In this document: one piece after another, positions 34,853-43,830 of the stretch
How the letters are laid out: each line of letters starts with the position of its first letter
Numbering within the stretch: position 1 is the stretch's first letter
Assembly: GCA_002951815.1 (NCBI GenBank)
Contig: CP019454.1
Location: 2,046,001 to 2,110,000 of the forward strand
Source of the DNA: Sulfobacillus thermotolerans
Lineage (GTDB): Bacteria; Bacillota; Sulfobacillia; Sulfobacillales; Sulfobacillaceae
DNA length: 64,000 nucleotides
Reading direction: 5' to 3'
Made by a program: the position numbers and the translations under genes
Notes under the pieces: model-generated
Seen by the model: the letters and a program-made list of their open reading frames with translations, nothing else
Database searches by the model: none
Told to the model about the DNA's origin: nothing

Positions 34853-35081
34853 GTGTGACACAGCAGAGACCAGGAATTAAAGACTTCCGCAGAAGAGGGA
34901 TAGACACGTCTGTCTAACAATGCCTACAATGCGTTGTACCAGTAGGGCGATTATCGGCAGGTGTGGCCCGTAGTCAGCTCATAAGGAGCAATTTGTGTTT
35001 GTGCTTAAGTGTTGTGTGACTTCGTCAAGCAGCGGGCAAAACGCTCTTCTTAAATGAGGACCGTTTTGCTTTGCCATGTTC

Positions 35082-35766
35082 CTACCGAGTAGGCCGTTTA
35101 AGTTTAGTTAAAGATTCCGCAATGGCGTCGACTTGTGTTTGCGATATATCCCGGGAACCTTGGATGAGGTAGTACATGCCTTGCCTATGAAAAGTTAAAG
35201 GCGGCGCGCCCCCACTTGCGGCTGCGGGTTGATTCCACGTCGCGGTAAGCGAAGAATCCAATATCGTGAGGCGCACCGTCCTTAAGACCGGGCGACCTGT
35301 CAGTATTGGCCTGGTAAACTCCTGAACACTTAAAGTTACTATATTGTATTACGAGCATAGATCCTCCCCCGCTCATAAGGATTCTTTGCGTGTACTGGTA
35401 TTGCGACCCGAACCCCCTCATAGGGACAGCCACCGCGGGCAAGCCGATGGACTGGGCCGCCTGCATGATAAATGATTGTTGTTGATGGGTATACAGAATT
35501 GCGCTTTCCGCGTGCGTGTTGGAGGACCAACTGGGTAGCGCGGATGGCAGCGCCGTAGATGGAGAGCTCGGCAAAGGCGAAGATGGGGAGGAGGGAGATG
35601 AGGATACGGGACGTGATGACGGTGTGATCGGCGGGGATGGATTCACAGTTCGTGACTGATTATGGGGAGCACCGGTCACGGGATGCCTGTTGGTGCCACA
35701 CCCGACGAGGACTATACTGCCCCAAAATATGGCTGTGCTGATGATGCCATATTGTCGTGTAAACAT
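35082..35766 (-). pseudogene. Frameshifted lipoprotein gene (DUF4367-like C-terminus)
   Basis: The frame starting at the ATG at 35766 (AGGAGG 9 nt upstream) encodes a lipoprotein signal with the lipobox LVGC, then a long Ser/Pro-rich linker, then SGGGSMLVIQYSN. There the sensible reading moves to another frame, which continues LSVQEFTRPILTG, LTATWNQPAAA and YYLIQGSRDIS, and ends SLTKLKRPTR at 35082. The shift lies at about 35330-35342. The C-terminal pattern (a Tyr-Leu-Ile strand, then a final helix IAESL) recalls DUF4367/RseB-like domains. Either a real mutation or a sequencing error. Confidence 0.65.
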
Positions 35767-35913
35767 GTTATAAGGCCTCCTAGGTGGCAAAATGATGCCG
35801 TTGTCTAGAACAACGCGGCTTGTTCCCGTGCCGGTTACAAGAAATTTGTGACAGGGGCCGTGCTGTGGATAGCCACGGCCCCGGAAGGGCTCTTGCCTAG
35901 TGTGCGTTGCTTC

Positions 35914-37677
35914 TTATGGCGTAGGAGAGGTTGTTCCGGTCCACGTTTGCCAATGCACTAACTCTTTGACGGCGAGGGCATCCGCCCACCGAACTGTTTT
36001 CAGTTGTGGTTCTGGCGGGAAATGATCAGTATAGCCGACACACAGGACGGCAACGGGTTGGATACCAGGGGGAATCTCAAGAACTTGGCGCAGGTGACGC
36101 GGTTCAAATAAACTTACCCAGCCCACGGCGACACCTTCTGCGCGGGCGGCAAGCCAAAGGTTTTGCACCGCACATACGGCAGAATAGAGAGTCGTTTCCT
36201 CCATCGTGTGGCGGCCAAGCACTTCGGGTCCTCCGCGTTCGAGGTTGGCGGTAATCACTAGGACAATGGGTGCCTCGAGTAATCCTTCTAATTTCAGCTG
36301 TAAGAACTGTTGCGCGCGGTCGTCATCAAAGTACAGCTTTTGAACTTGTCGTTCGCGATCTGCTAAGCTTTTTAATTGTTGTTTGATGGCGGGATCTGTA
36401 ATTAGAATGAAGTCCCATGGCTGTGAAAAGCCGACAGATGGCGCATGATGGGCCGCCCACAACAAGCGCTCTAAAATCTCGGGAGGCACGGGGTCGGAAC
36501 GAAACTGCCGGATATCGCGGCGGCTTTCAATAGTCCGGTAAACGGCTGCACGCTCAGGCCAGGAAAACTGATGGCGTGTGATGGCCCCAGTCGAGGCATG
36601 ACTTGAGCTGTTAGCCAGCTCGGCTTCTTCAAATGTGGCCATTTCGCTAGCGATGGCGCAGGCTTGACGCAGCAGGGGCAAAGCTAATGCGGCGCCGCTG
36701 CCCTCCCCTAAGCGCAAGCCCCATTCCAACAGAGGATTTAGGCCTAAAGCGCTTAGTACCCGGCCATGGCCCGGTTCTGCGGATTGGTGGGAGGCGACAA
36801 GATAGTCGACCGAGGCGGGGGCTAAACGCACCGCGAGCAAGGCCGCAACACCGGTGAGATAGCCATCCAAAATGGTTACGATATGGTGCTGGGCTGCTCC
36901 CAAAATGGTTCCGACCATGGCCGCGACTTCAAAGCCACCGAGTCGTGTGAGGACGTCAAAAGGCTCTAAATCCGGCCGATGATGTCGCGTCAGTGCGGCT
37001 TCAACTGTTCGGATTTTGTGTTCCCAACGGTCTTGGTCAATGCCTGTGCCGTGTCCCGTCATGGTGCGGGGCGATTCATTTAATAACGCGGAGGCTAAGG
37101 CGGCGGCAATGGTCGTATTGCCAATGCCCACTTCGCCTAATAAAATCGCACGGTAGCCTTGGGCATGGGCGGCTTCTGCGCGTTGAATGCCTATAGTAAG
37201 CGCCATCAGGCATTCATCGGGCGTCATGGCGGACTCTTCCACAAAATTGCGGGTGCCGGGCCGAATTTTTTGAGAGACAACGATCTTATCACGATCGTCA
37301 TTGGTCCATTCGCCGTTCACGCCGACGTCAATGACTTCCACAACACTCCCAGCATGACGCGCCAAAACGGAAATGGCGGCAAATTGGTGTTGATAGGCGC
37401 TGAGCATTTGGGCTGTTACGCTTGCCGGATATTGTGATACCCCGAGCGATGCGACGCCGTGATCGCCTGCGTAAATGAGCGTAATCGACGGATCGACAGC
37501 AGGTCTGAGGGTGCGCTCGGCGCTCGCGAGCTGACACGCCAAGCGTTCTAATCGGCCTAAACTCCCAGGAGGTTTGATTAAGGCATCTAAATGATTTTGC
37601 ATTTCGCGGTGAATCAATCGGTCCTTAGGCAAAATGTTGTTCAGTACTTGATCGAGGTCAGTTAAAGTTGTTGCCAT
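35914..37677 (-). CDS. cobT: CobT-BluB fusion: DMB phosphoribosyltransferase plus DMB synthase
   Basis: A 587-residue two-domain protein for lower-ligand assembly of cobalamin. Residues about 1-350 are CobT (IKPPGSLGRLE, YAGDHGV, GEVGIGNTT, HQSAEPGH), with the catalytic Glu325 in LRLGEGSGAALALPL. Residues about 370-587 are a BluB nitroreductase-like domain (ESRRDIRQFRSDPVP, HHAPSVGFSQPWDF, GVAVGWVSLF), which makes 5,6-dimethylbenzimidazole from FMNH2 and oxygen. One chain thus makes DMB and turns it into alpha-ribazole phosphate. AAGGAG precedes the ATG at 37677; the frame is open further upstream. Expression should be controlled by the cobalamin riboswitch just upstream. Confidence 0.92.
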   Translation of the reverse strand: MATTLTDLDQVLNNILPKDRLIHREMQNHLDALIKPPGSLGRLERLACQLASAERTLRPAVDPSITLIYAGDHGVASLGVSQYPASVTAQMLSAYQHQFAAISVLARHAGSVVEVIDVGVNGEWTNDDRDKIVVSQKIRPGTRNFVEESAMTPDECLMALTIGIQRAEAAHAQGYRAILLGEVGIGNTTIAAALASALLNESPRTMTGHGTGIDQDRWEHKIRTVEAALTRHHRPDLEPFDVLTRLGGFEVAAMVGTILGAAQHHIVTILDGYLTGVAALLAVRLAPASVDYLVASHQSAEPGHGRVLSALGLNPLLEWGLRLGEGSGAALALPLLRQACAIASEMATFEEAELANSSSHASTGAITRHQFSWPERAAVYRTIESRRDIRQFRSDPVPPEILERLLWAAHHAPSVGFSQPWDFILITDPAIKQQLKSLADRERQVQKLYFDDDRAQQFLQLKLEGLLEAPIVLVITANLERGGPEVLGRHTMEETTLYSAVCAVQNLWLAARAEGVAVGWVSLFEPRHLRQVLEIPPGIQPVAVLCVGYTDHFPPEPQLKTVRWADALAVKELVHWQTWTGTTSPTP

Positions 37678-37733
37678 CGTTGTTCTCTCCTTAGTCACCG
37701 TAAGTTCTAGAACGAGTTGGGCCAAGATGGGGT

Positions 37734-37768
37734 GAAAAAAATGCCCGACCTTAATAGGTCAGGCATTT
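37734..37768 (-). terminator. Terminator of the cobalamin riboswitch expression platform
   Basis: On the minus strand a 13-bp stem (37756-37768 with 37739-37751, one G-U/mismatch) is followed by seven U residues. It lies between the riboswitch and cobT-bluB, so cobalamin binding probably ends transcription here. Confidence 0.85.
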
Positions 37769-37798
37769 TACCATCACGCCCTCGTAGCCTTTGTCAAT

Positions 37799-37945
37799 TG
37801 GGCAGGTCTCCTGGCTTCGGTTCATCGTAGCATCGTCTTCCCACCCCAAACGGGGCAGTGACGTGTTGATGCGTCTCACCGATTACAGTGGCGGGACCGC
37901 TCCGGACTTTCACCGGATTTCCTATTCTCCCGTTCGGGCACCCAA
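37799..37945 (-). promoter_or_regulatory. Cobalamin (B12) riboswitch
   Basis: Reading the minus strand gives the conserved cobalamin-riboswitch parts in order: GGTGCCCGAACGGGAGAATA, then GGTGAAAGTCCGG, GGTCCCGCCACTGTAATCGG (B12-box region), a variable stem, and GAAGCCAGGAGACCTGCC at the 3' end. It lies upstream of cobT-bluB with a promoter on its far side and a terminator on its near side. Confidence 0.95.
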
Positions 37946-37958
37946 TGACGTTATGAGC

Positions 37959-37987
37959 ATTGTAGCGTACAGGAGAAATTCCAACAA
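37959..37987 (-). promoter_or_regulatory. Promoter of the riboswitch-cobT transcript
   Basis: On the minus strand TTGTTG (37982-37987), a 17-bp spacer and TACAAT (37959-37964) stand directly upstream of the riboswitch aptamer. Confidence 0.6.
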
Positions 37988-38120
37988 ACCTAAAATTGGT
38001 AAAGAAAGACAAGAAGGCATGCTCGAATCCACAAGAAATCTGTCTCAGATGTCCTGGGCTCATGGTTTTTCGCAGAGGACGCTTTTTGAATATAGCGCGA
38101 AACGCCCGTTATCGTTATCC

Positions 38121-39718
38121 TTATGGTCCCTCTTGTTTTAGCAAGTCCATGATCCGTGCATAATCATGGGCGCCTTGAATAGCTTGTGCAACCAGCTTCT
38201 CGTACTCCTGGTGGCGAGATAGGGCTGCCTTTATGGGCTGAACAGAAGGAAGAGGCACGCTTAAGGAATAAATGCCCATAGCCGCAAACAAAATGGCCCA
38301 CGGGACATCGGCCGCTAATCCTCCACAAACACCTAATGGCAACTGAACGTCGCGTGCACTCGCTGCAATGGCGTGGATGAAGCGGAGCAGGGCGAGACCA
38401 CTATGAAAAGAAGCGTCCGATTCCCTATCGGTGGCAAAGAAGTATTGCGACAAGTCGTTCGTGCCTAATGAGGCAAAATGGGCGCCATGTAAGGCAAGTT
38501 CGGGAACTAAAAATCCTAAGGACGGCACCTCGATCATGACGCCCAGGCTAACGTCATTGGCCGGGGATGATGACACCGTGGAAGCCACGCGCTTCGCCTG
38601 ATCGCGACAAAAATCCCAGTCCTCGGTGGTTGTTACCATCGGAAACATAATGGACATGGGAGCGACTTCGGAGGCCCGGTAAAGGGCGGTTAATTGGTCC
38701 TGAAACAAGGTAGGATGGGTCCGGTATAACCGCATGCCGCGTGTGCCCAAGGCAGGATTCGGCTCAGAGGGCATGTCTAAAAAGGCCAGCGGTTTATCGG
38801 CTCCAATGTCAAAAGTTCGGAATATCACCGGTCCTGAACTCTTCCGAAGAACATCACGGTATATCTCTTCTTGTTCGGCGATGGATAAAAGACGGCCGGC
38901 TTGTTCTAATAGCATTTCCGTGCGAAAAAGTCCTACCCCATCTGCGCCAACCGCCCGGGTTCTTTCGGCTTCGACGAGGGATGCGATGTTGGCGCGCACC
39001 TCAACCGTTCGCCCACTTGGGAGGGTGATGGGGTTTGTATGACCTAGCAATCTCTGCTCAGTGGGGCTTGAAGCAGGAGCTTGGGCCTCGGTATCGACCA
39101 TGCCATTGGCGCCGTCGATGCTGACAACTTGTCCTTCATGCATGTCACGAACGGCGGCTTTGTCCATAACAACTACAGGGATGCCAAGATTTTGAGCAAT
39201 GAGGGCGGCGTGCATCAGGGGGCTGCCTTGCGTGCAAATCACCCCAGCGACCGGGATTTCGGCCCATTTCAAAATGTTTTGGACCAAAAGGGTCTCACAG
39301 AGCACAATAGAGCCTTGCGGGCAGGCATCTTCTTGAACGGGGCCAACGCATTTTGCCATAACTGACCCACTTCGCGAATATCCGCCGCACGTTGGGCGAG
39401 GTACGGGTCGTCAACTTGCAGCAAGGTGTTGGCAAATTCGTCGCAAGCCTGAGCGATGGCACTATACGCGCTAACACCGCTGCTGATGAGCGCTTCGACG
39501 CGGGCAAGGAGTTCGGGATCTTCTAACATGGATTTTTGGGCTAACAAGATATCCGCCCCGGTAGAAACGTGCTGGGCCTGCGTCTCTAATTGCAAGGCAG
39601 CGCTCTCCCGGGCTTGTTGCACGTTGGGGGATGTGCTAGGCGCTTCTGAGGTGGCTTGTACGATATGAATAGGGCCAGTGGTGCTCCCGGGAGATAACAC
39701 ACGACAGGAATAGTGCAT
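38121..39718 (-). pseudogene. ptsI: PTS enzyme I (phosphoenolpyruvate-protein phosphotransferase), frameshifted
   Basis: Two overlapping frames together make an EI-like protein of about 530 residues. The first (start 39718, MHYSCRVLSPGSTTGP) covers the HPr-binding N-domain up to DDPYLAQRAADIREVGQLW. The second (from about 39340 to 38121) continues with GSIVLCETLLVQN and the phospho-His region TQGSPLMHAALIAQN. It then has the PEP-binding barrel: VGLFRTEMLL, FRTFDIGADKPL, NPALGTRGMR, GVMIEVPSLGF, LGTNDLSQY and LPLGVCGGLA. The switch lies in the linker at about 39300-39350, and no slippery heptamer is evident. EI starts the PEP to HPr to DhaM phosphate relay needed by the DhaKLM genes nearby. 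If the shift is real, this EI is dead or needs ribosomal frameshifting. Confidence 0.8.
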
Positions 39719-39791
39719 TTATATGTCACCTTCTCTTGATAAATTGTGGGAGAGCGTTGAGGATGTATTCGTGTTCCCAACCACGAGGCAC

Positions 39792-39820
39792 TTTACAATG
39801 CTTTCACTATGATTCATAAT
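39792..39820 (+). promoter_or_regulatory. glpABC promoter
   Basis: TTTACA (39792-39797), a 17-bp spacer and CATAAT (39815-39820) precede a leader of about 110 nt that contains the terminator-like hairpin before glpA. Confidence 0.6.
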
Positions 39821-39882
39821 ATTTTATGAAGTCAATAGCGAGTCGAAAATTTCACGGTATTTGTCTGAGCAGAGATAAAGAG

Positions 39883-39920
39883 AGCTCGGCGACACCCCTC
39901 AGGTGTCGTCGGGCTTTTTT
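39883..39920 (+). terminator. Leader terminator upstream of glpA, probable GlpP antitermination target
   Basis: A 14-bp stem (39883-39896 with 39902-39915, two G-U pairs) with a 5-nt loop is followed by six T residues. It ends only 16 nt before the glpA ATG, downstream of the glpA promoter. In Bacillus, GlpP with glycerol-3-phosphate prevents termination at such a hairpin in the glpD leader; a glpP gene lies in this operon. Confidence 0.8.
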
Positions 39921-39936
39921 AATGGGAGGTAGGAAA

Positions 39937-41460
39937 ATGGTCGTGGTGATAGGGGCGGGCGCTACTGGATTGGGGGTGGCAAGGGACCTGGCCTTGCGGG
40001 GCGTGAAGGTCACGGTGGTGGACCAGTGGGAACCAGGCTTTGGGACATCGGGGCGTTTTCATGGTCTCTTGCACAGTGGAGCGCGCTACGTTGTGACCGA
40101 TCCGACCGCTGCTGAAGATTGTTACCGTGAAAATACGTTGTTGCGGGCGGTGGCTCCGGACGCGATTGAGCAGACGGGTGGGATATTTGTTCGTTCGGAG
40201 GATGATGATCCCGGGTTCGAACAGGCGTGGCTGAAGGGCTGTGATCGTGCCGGCATTCCCGTGACGGCATTGGATCCTCGCGCCGTGCGTCAGCGGTATC
40301 CGGACTTGACAACACGGGTGGCGTCAGCGTATTGGGTGCCCGATGGGGTCTTGGAAGGCTTTCATCTCTTGCAAATGCTGGCTAAAGACGTGCTTGCCCA
40401 TGACGGGACATTATTGAGCAAACACCGCGTTACCGCAATACAGACCGTGAACGGTCGGGTGACAAGCGTGAGTGCCCAAGGTCCGAATGGGGAAGTCGAG
40501 GTAGGGTGTGACGCCGTTGTCAACGCGGCCGGCCCTTGGGCCGGAGCCGTCGCCGACCTGTTTGAAGATCCGATCCCGATGCATCTCTCGTATGGATTAA
40601 TGATTTTGTTTGCGCACCGCAAGTTTCCGGTGGTGGTGAATCGTCTAAAATCCCCGGGGGATGGGGACATTTTTGTCCCCCATCAGCATGTAACGATCTT
40701 GGGGACGACCGATGTTGCGCAAGATTCTCCTATCGCTCCAGATATTCAAGCCTCTGAGGTCTTGCGTCTTATGGACCTGGGACGTGAGTTGGTGCCCGGT
40801 TTAGATTCTTGGCGCGTGCTGCGTGCCTTTACCGGCGTGCGTCCGCTTTATGATGGACAGGGGCACGCCGCCACGTCACGCGAAGTCAGCCGCGACTTTA
40901 AAGTGATTGATCATCAGCGGCGCAAGGGTCCGGCAGGCAGTTTTTCGGTTGTCGGAGGCAAATGGACAACATTTCGTTTAATGGCCGAGCGCACGGCTGA
41001 TATCGTGACGCAGTATCTAGGTATATCGGCTCCTTGTGTGACCGCCCAGGTGCCGTTAACGCTGCATCCAGTGACATCTTTTTCGGCTTCTGAGCCTTAC
41101 CTATGCGAATGTGAAAAAGTTTCCGCGTCGCAATTGACAGCCATTGATGGATCGTTGTCCGAATGGCGTACGGCAACATGGTTTGCGATGGGGCCGTGTC
41201 AAGGGACGTTCTGTGCTCACCGCGTCACCGCGCTGCATCATGCGCTGTTTCCCAGTGAAGATTCAGGTGCGGCACTACAGGACTTGCGCGCCGAGCGCAC
41301 CAAAGGCATGCTTCCCGTGTTGTGGGGAGCCAATGCGCGTGAATACGCACTACAGCAGGCCGTCCGCTTCCAAACGCTCGCGGAAGGGGACCCGCAGTGG
41401 GCGGGCAACTCACCAGGGCTGAAAAATTCATCGCCTAGCTCAGAAGGGGTGACGCTATGA
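39937..41460 (+). CDS. glpA: Glycerol-3-phosphate dehydrogenase subunit A (GlpA)
   Basis: A 507-residue FAD-dependent catalytic subunit oxidising sn-glycerol-3-phosphate to dihydroxyacetone phosphate. The N-terminal FAD fold is VVVIGAGATGLGVARDLALRG (cut here to its start), followed by GRFHGLLHSGARYVV, typical of GlpA/GlpD. The C-terminal part has CECEKVSASQL and GPCQGTFCAHR, the BFD-like cysteine cluster found in GlpA but not in GlpD. GGGAGGTAGG precedes the ATG at 39937. It overlaps glpB by 4 nt. The leader terminator implies control by GlpP and glycerol-3-phosphate. Confidence 0.92.
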   Translation: MVVVIGAGATGLGVARDLALRGVKVTVVDQWEPGFGTSGRFHGLLHSGARYVVTDPTAAEDCYRENTLLRAVAPDAIEQTGGIFVRSEDDDPGFEQAWLKGCDRAGIPVTALDPRAVRQRYPDLTTRVASAYWVPDGVLEGFHLLQMLAKDVLAHDGTLLSKHRVTAIQTVNGRVTSVSAQGPNGEVEVGCDAVVNAAGPWAGAVADLFEDPIPMHLSYGLMILFAHRKFPVVVNRLKSPGDGDIFVPHQHVTILGTTDVAQDSPIAPDIQASEVLRLMDLGRELVPGLDSWRVLRAFTGVRPLYDGQGHAATSREVSRDFKVIDHQRRKGPAGSFSVVGGKWTTFRLMAERTADIVTQYLGISAPCVTAQVPLTLHPVTSFSASEPYLCECEKVSASQLTAIDGSLSEWRTATWFAMGPCQGTFCAHRVTALHHALFPSEDSGAALQDLRAERTKGMLPVLWGANAREYALQQAVRFQTLAEGDPQWAGNSPGLKNSSPSSEGVTL

Positions 41461-42641
41461 GCGCGATAACCATTATTGGGCAAGGGCCTGCTGCGCTATT
41501 AGCCGCCTCTTTTATCCAGGAAGTTCAGCAAGACTGTGTGATCGTGGCAGATTCGGAAGGCAGTTTGCCTTTGTGGAGCGGTAGCTTTGATTTTCATGCT
41601 CCAAGTGACGATATCAGCAACCCGTGGTCTTTACTCGACCGTCAACCGCTGATGCTGCCCGCTGAGACATGGGCTTTTCTCTGGGAAAGCTTGGTGGGTT
41701 TTGAGCGAGCGGCCGGCATTCCTGTTGCGGCCGATATCCCGTCACATAATTGGTGGACGATAACGTGCACCGGTAAGTCAAAATCGGTGTTTGTTGTGCC
41801 ACAGTGGCAATACGTTCAAAAAACCTTTCTGCCCGTTTGGTTTATCGGATTTCAAGGCTTGGCGGATTCCATGGCGGATTTTCAATGCCACACCTATCAG
41901 CAGCAAACGGGCGTTGACGCAGGGTTTCATGTGTTGCCTAACCCGACCCCTTGGACGCCTTCTTGGGGGCCGATTCGGTGGGCTAGCTACATGGATACCG
42001 ATGAGGGACTAAGTTGGTTATTGTCAGAAATCCAGAAGGTGGCCCCAGAAATTCCTAAAACCTGGCCGATTTTGCTGCCTCAAGTGATAGGGCGCAGGAG
42101 GGCTGAGCACAACTTGCAAGCTCTGACGACGGCGTTGGGTCAGATGGTGTTTGAATACCCCCTCGTCACGCCGTCTTTAGGGGGCATGCGCATCCGCGAC
42201 CGTTGGGTGTGGTATCTCAAAAAACAAGGCGTGCCGTTTTTAACGGGGCGCGCCATCTCAGTCGAGAAGGGGTGGGTCACTTTGGCGGATGGGCGCCAGT
42301 GGCACAGTGACCATGTGATTGTCGCCACGGGCGGCATTCTCGGAGGTGGGCTTGAGGTGATGGTGGACGGACGCCTGCGAGATCCTCTTCGAGACACCGT
42401 GGTGGGAAGAATGCCACCCGGTCGTGCCATTGATCTGTACTCCTGGGGACAACCGGCCGACTACGGCACGCCGGAGATGACCGCATGCGGGAGTCAATGT
42501 GGGGGGTGGGATCCCAACCAAGATGGAAATGGGGGCGCCATGATTCTGGCAACAGTGTGGCAGAGTTTATGCCGGACCGGGATTTTCTCCAACCTTGGAT
42601 CTTGTAACTCCGAAAGGAGCGTCACGCATGTGGGAAAATGA
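41457..42641 (+). CDS. glpB: Glycerol-3-phosphate dehydrogenase subunit B (GlpB)
   Basis: A 394-residue subunit with a flavoprotein-like N-terminus (ITIIGQGPAALLAASFIQEV) and the GlpB-type features SLPLWSGSFDFHA, ALTTALGQMVFEYPLVTPSL and HVIVATGGILGGGL. In GlpABC it links the catalytic GlpA to the iron-sulfur subunit. It starts within the glpA stop (ATGA) and its last 14 nt overlap the start of glpC, so the three are tightly coupled. Confidence 0.88.
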   Translation: MSAITIIGQGPAALLAASFIQEVQQDCVIVADSEGSLPLWSGSFDFHAPSDDISNPWSLLDRQPLMLPAETWAFLWESLVGFERAAGIPVAADIPSHNWWTITCTGKSKSVFVVPQWQYVQKTFLPVWFIGFQGLADSMADFQCHTYQQQTGVDAGFHVLPNPTPWTPSWGPIRWASYMDTDEGLSWLLSEIQKVAPEIPKTWPILLPQVIGRRRAEHNLQALTTALGQMVFEYPLVTPSLGGMRIRDRWVWYLKKQGVPFLTGRAISVEKGWVTLADGRQWHSDHVIVATGGILGGGLEVMVDGRLRDPLRDTVVGRMPPGRAIDLYSWGQPADYGTPEMTACGSQCGGWDPNQDGNGGAMILATVWQSLCRTGIFSNLGSCNSERSVTHVGK

Positions 42642-43830
42642 TGATGCCTGCATCAAATGTTCCATCTGTATTAGTGTCTGTCCGGTCTATGGTCAGGACT
42701 TGGAGTTTCCCGGACCTAAGGCATTGGGGCCCGATTGGTTTCGAGCGTATCAAGCCAACCCGTTGACGGTACCCAGCGAGCACGTCGATGACTGCACATT
42801 TTGTCAGTTGTGTGAGGCATCGTGTCCGGTGCATGTGCCCATCGCACATCTTATCGCGCAACATAAGAGTCTTAAGAAGAAAACGTGGCGCATCAACTTG
42901 CGAGACCGTATTTTGGCGCATCCGCACTGGGTGGCGCGCTATCCGCGCCTAGCGAATGCCCCCAACTTTTTGGTCCGCCCCTTAGGCTTTGGCACACAAA
43001 GTCGCTGGCCTCGTCCCCAAAGACGTGTGGCCCCGTTGTCTTCCTCACCTCAAGCGGATACTAGGCAGATTGTGGGGTTGTTTGTAGACTGTTATAGCAG
43101 GGGGTTTGACCAAGATGTCCTGTCAGCGGCTCAAGCATTATTGGAGCTTTGGGGGTTTTCGGTGCGGCTGTTGCCGCACGCTAGTCATTGCTGCGGTGCC
43201 GCCGCTTATGCTGCCGGCCAACCTGAGGAAGGACAGCGCATTGCACACTCAACCTATGACGCCATGACCCCAGGTCTCACGGATCTCTCGCAGATTGTGA
43301 CACTCAATGCGACGTGTGACAGTACGCTCAGGGAAGAATGGCCGCTGTACTGGAATTTGTCGTTGCCTGTACCTGTCCTATCCTTTTCGGAATTCGCTTT
43401 AGATAAGGCGCCTGCATGGTTTTGGGATGCAATGCATAAGGGGATGACAGCACGCCAGGAACAGGGGGAAACCACGTCTTGGATTCATACCACGTGCCGA
43501 AGCCGTGTGTCGCGTGGGGACGGCATATTAGAACAACTTGCCGACAAGGCGGGCTTAGCTGCCATTCAACCATTGAATTTGGCCTGTTGCGGAGCGGGCG
43601 GATCCTATGCGTTCAAAGAGGAGCATGAAAAAACGGCTCATGCCTTGGGAGCGGCGGCGCTTGAGCAGGTCACAGAGACCCATGATCGGATTATCGTCGA
43701 TAGCGGAACGTGTGCGTTGCATCTCACGCAGATTACAGGAGCATTGGCGAAACATCCCGCCTACTGGCTCTATCAACGCTTTTTGTCACTGACACAAAGG
43801 AGTGGGGACATTGCCTCTCAAGAAAAGTGA
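42628..43830 (+). CDS. glpC: Glycerol-3-phosphate dehydrogenase subunit C (GlpC), Fe-S membrane anchor
   Basis: A 400-residue protein with two ferredoxin-type 4Fe-4S motifs at the N-terminus (CIKCSICISVCPVYG and CTFCQLCEASCPVHVP). Two CCG domains follow, whose cysteine-rich signatures are HASHCCGAAAY and NLACCGAGGSYAFK. It passes electrons from GlpAB to the quinone pool. The ATG at 42628 has AAAGGAG upstream and lies inside the end of glpB. It overlaps the start of glpP by 20 nt. Confidence 0.92.
   Translation: MWENDDACIKCSICISVCPVYGQDLEFPGPKALGPDWFRAYQANPLTVPSEHVDDCTFCQLCEASCPVHVPIAHLIAQHKSLKKKTWRINLRDRILAHPHWVARYPRLANAPNFLVRPLGFGTQSRWPRPQRRVAPLSSSPQADTRQIVGLFVDCYSRGFDQDVLSAAQALLELWGFSVRLLPHASHCCGAAAYAAGQPEEGQRIAHSTYDAMTPGLTDLSQIVTLNATCDSTLREEWPLYWNLSLPVPVLSFSEFALDKAPAWFWDAMHKGMTARQEQGETTSWIHTTCRSRVSRGDGILEQLADKAGLAAIQPLNLACCGAGGSYAFKEEHEKTAHALGAAALEQVTETHDRIIVDSGTCALHLTQITGALAKHPAYWLYQRFLSLTQRSGDIASQEK

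Noticed and set aside
35036-35069. GCAAAACG/CGTTTTGC inverted repeat between the permease and the frameshifted lipoprotein
   Set aside because: Eight-bp stem with an 18-nt loop and no proper U run on either strand; too weak to call a terminator.
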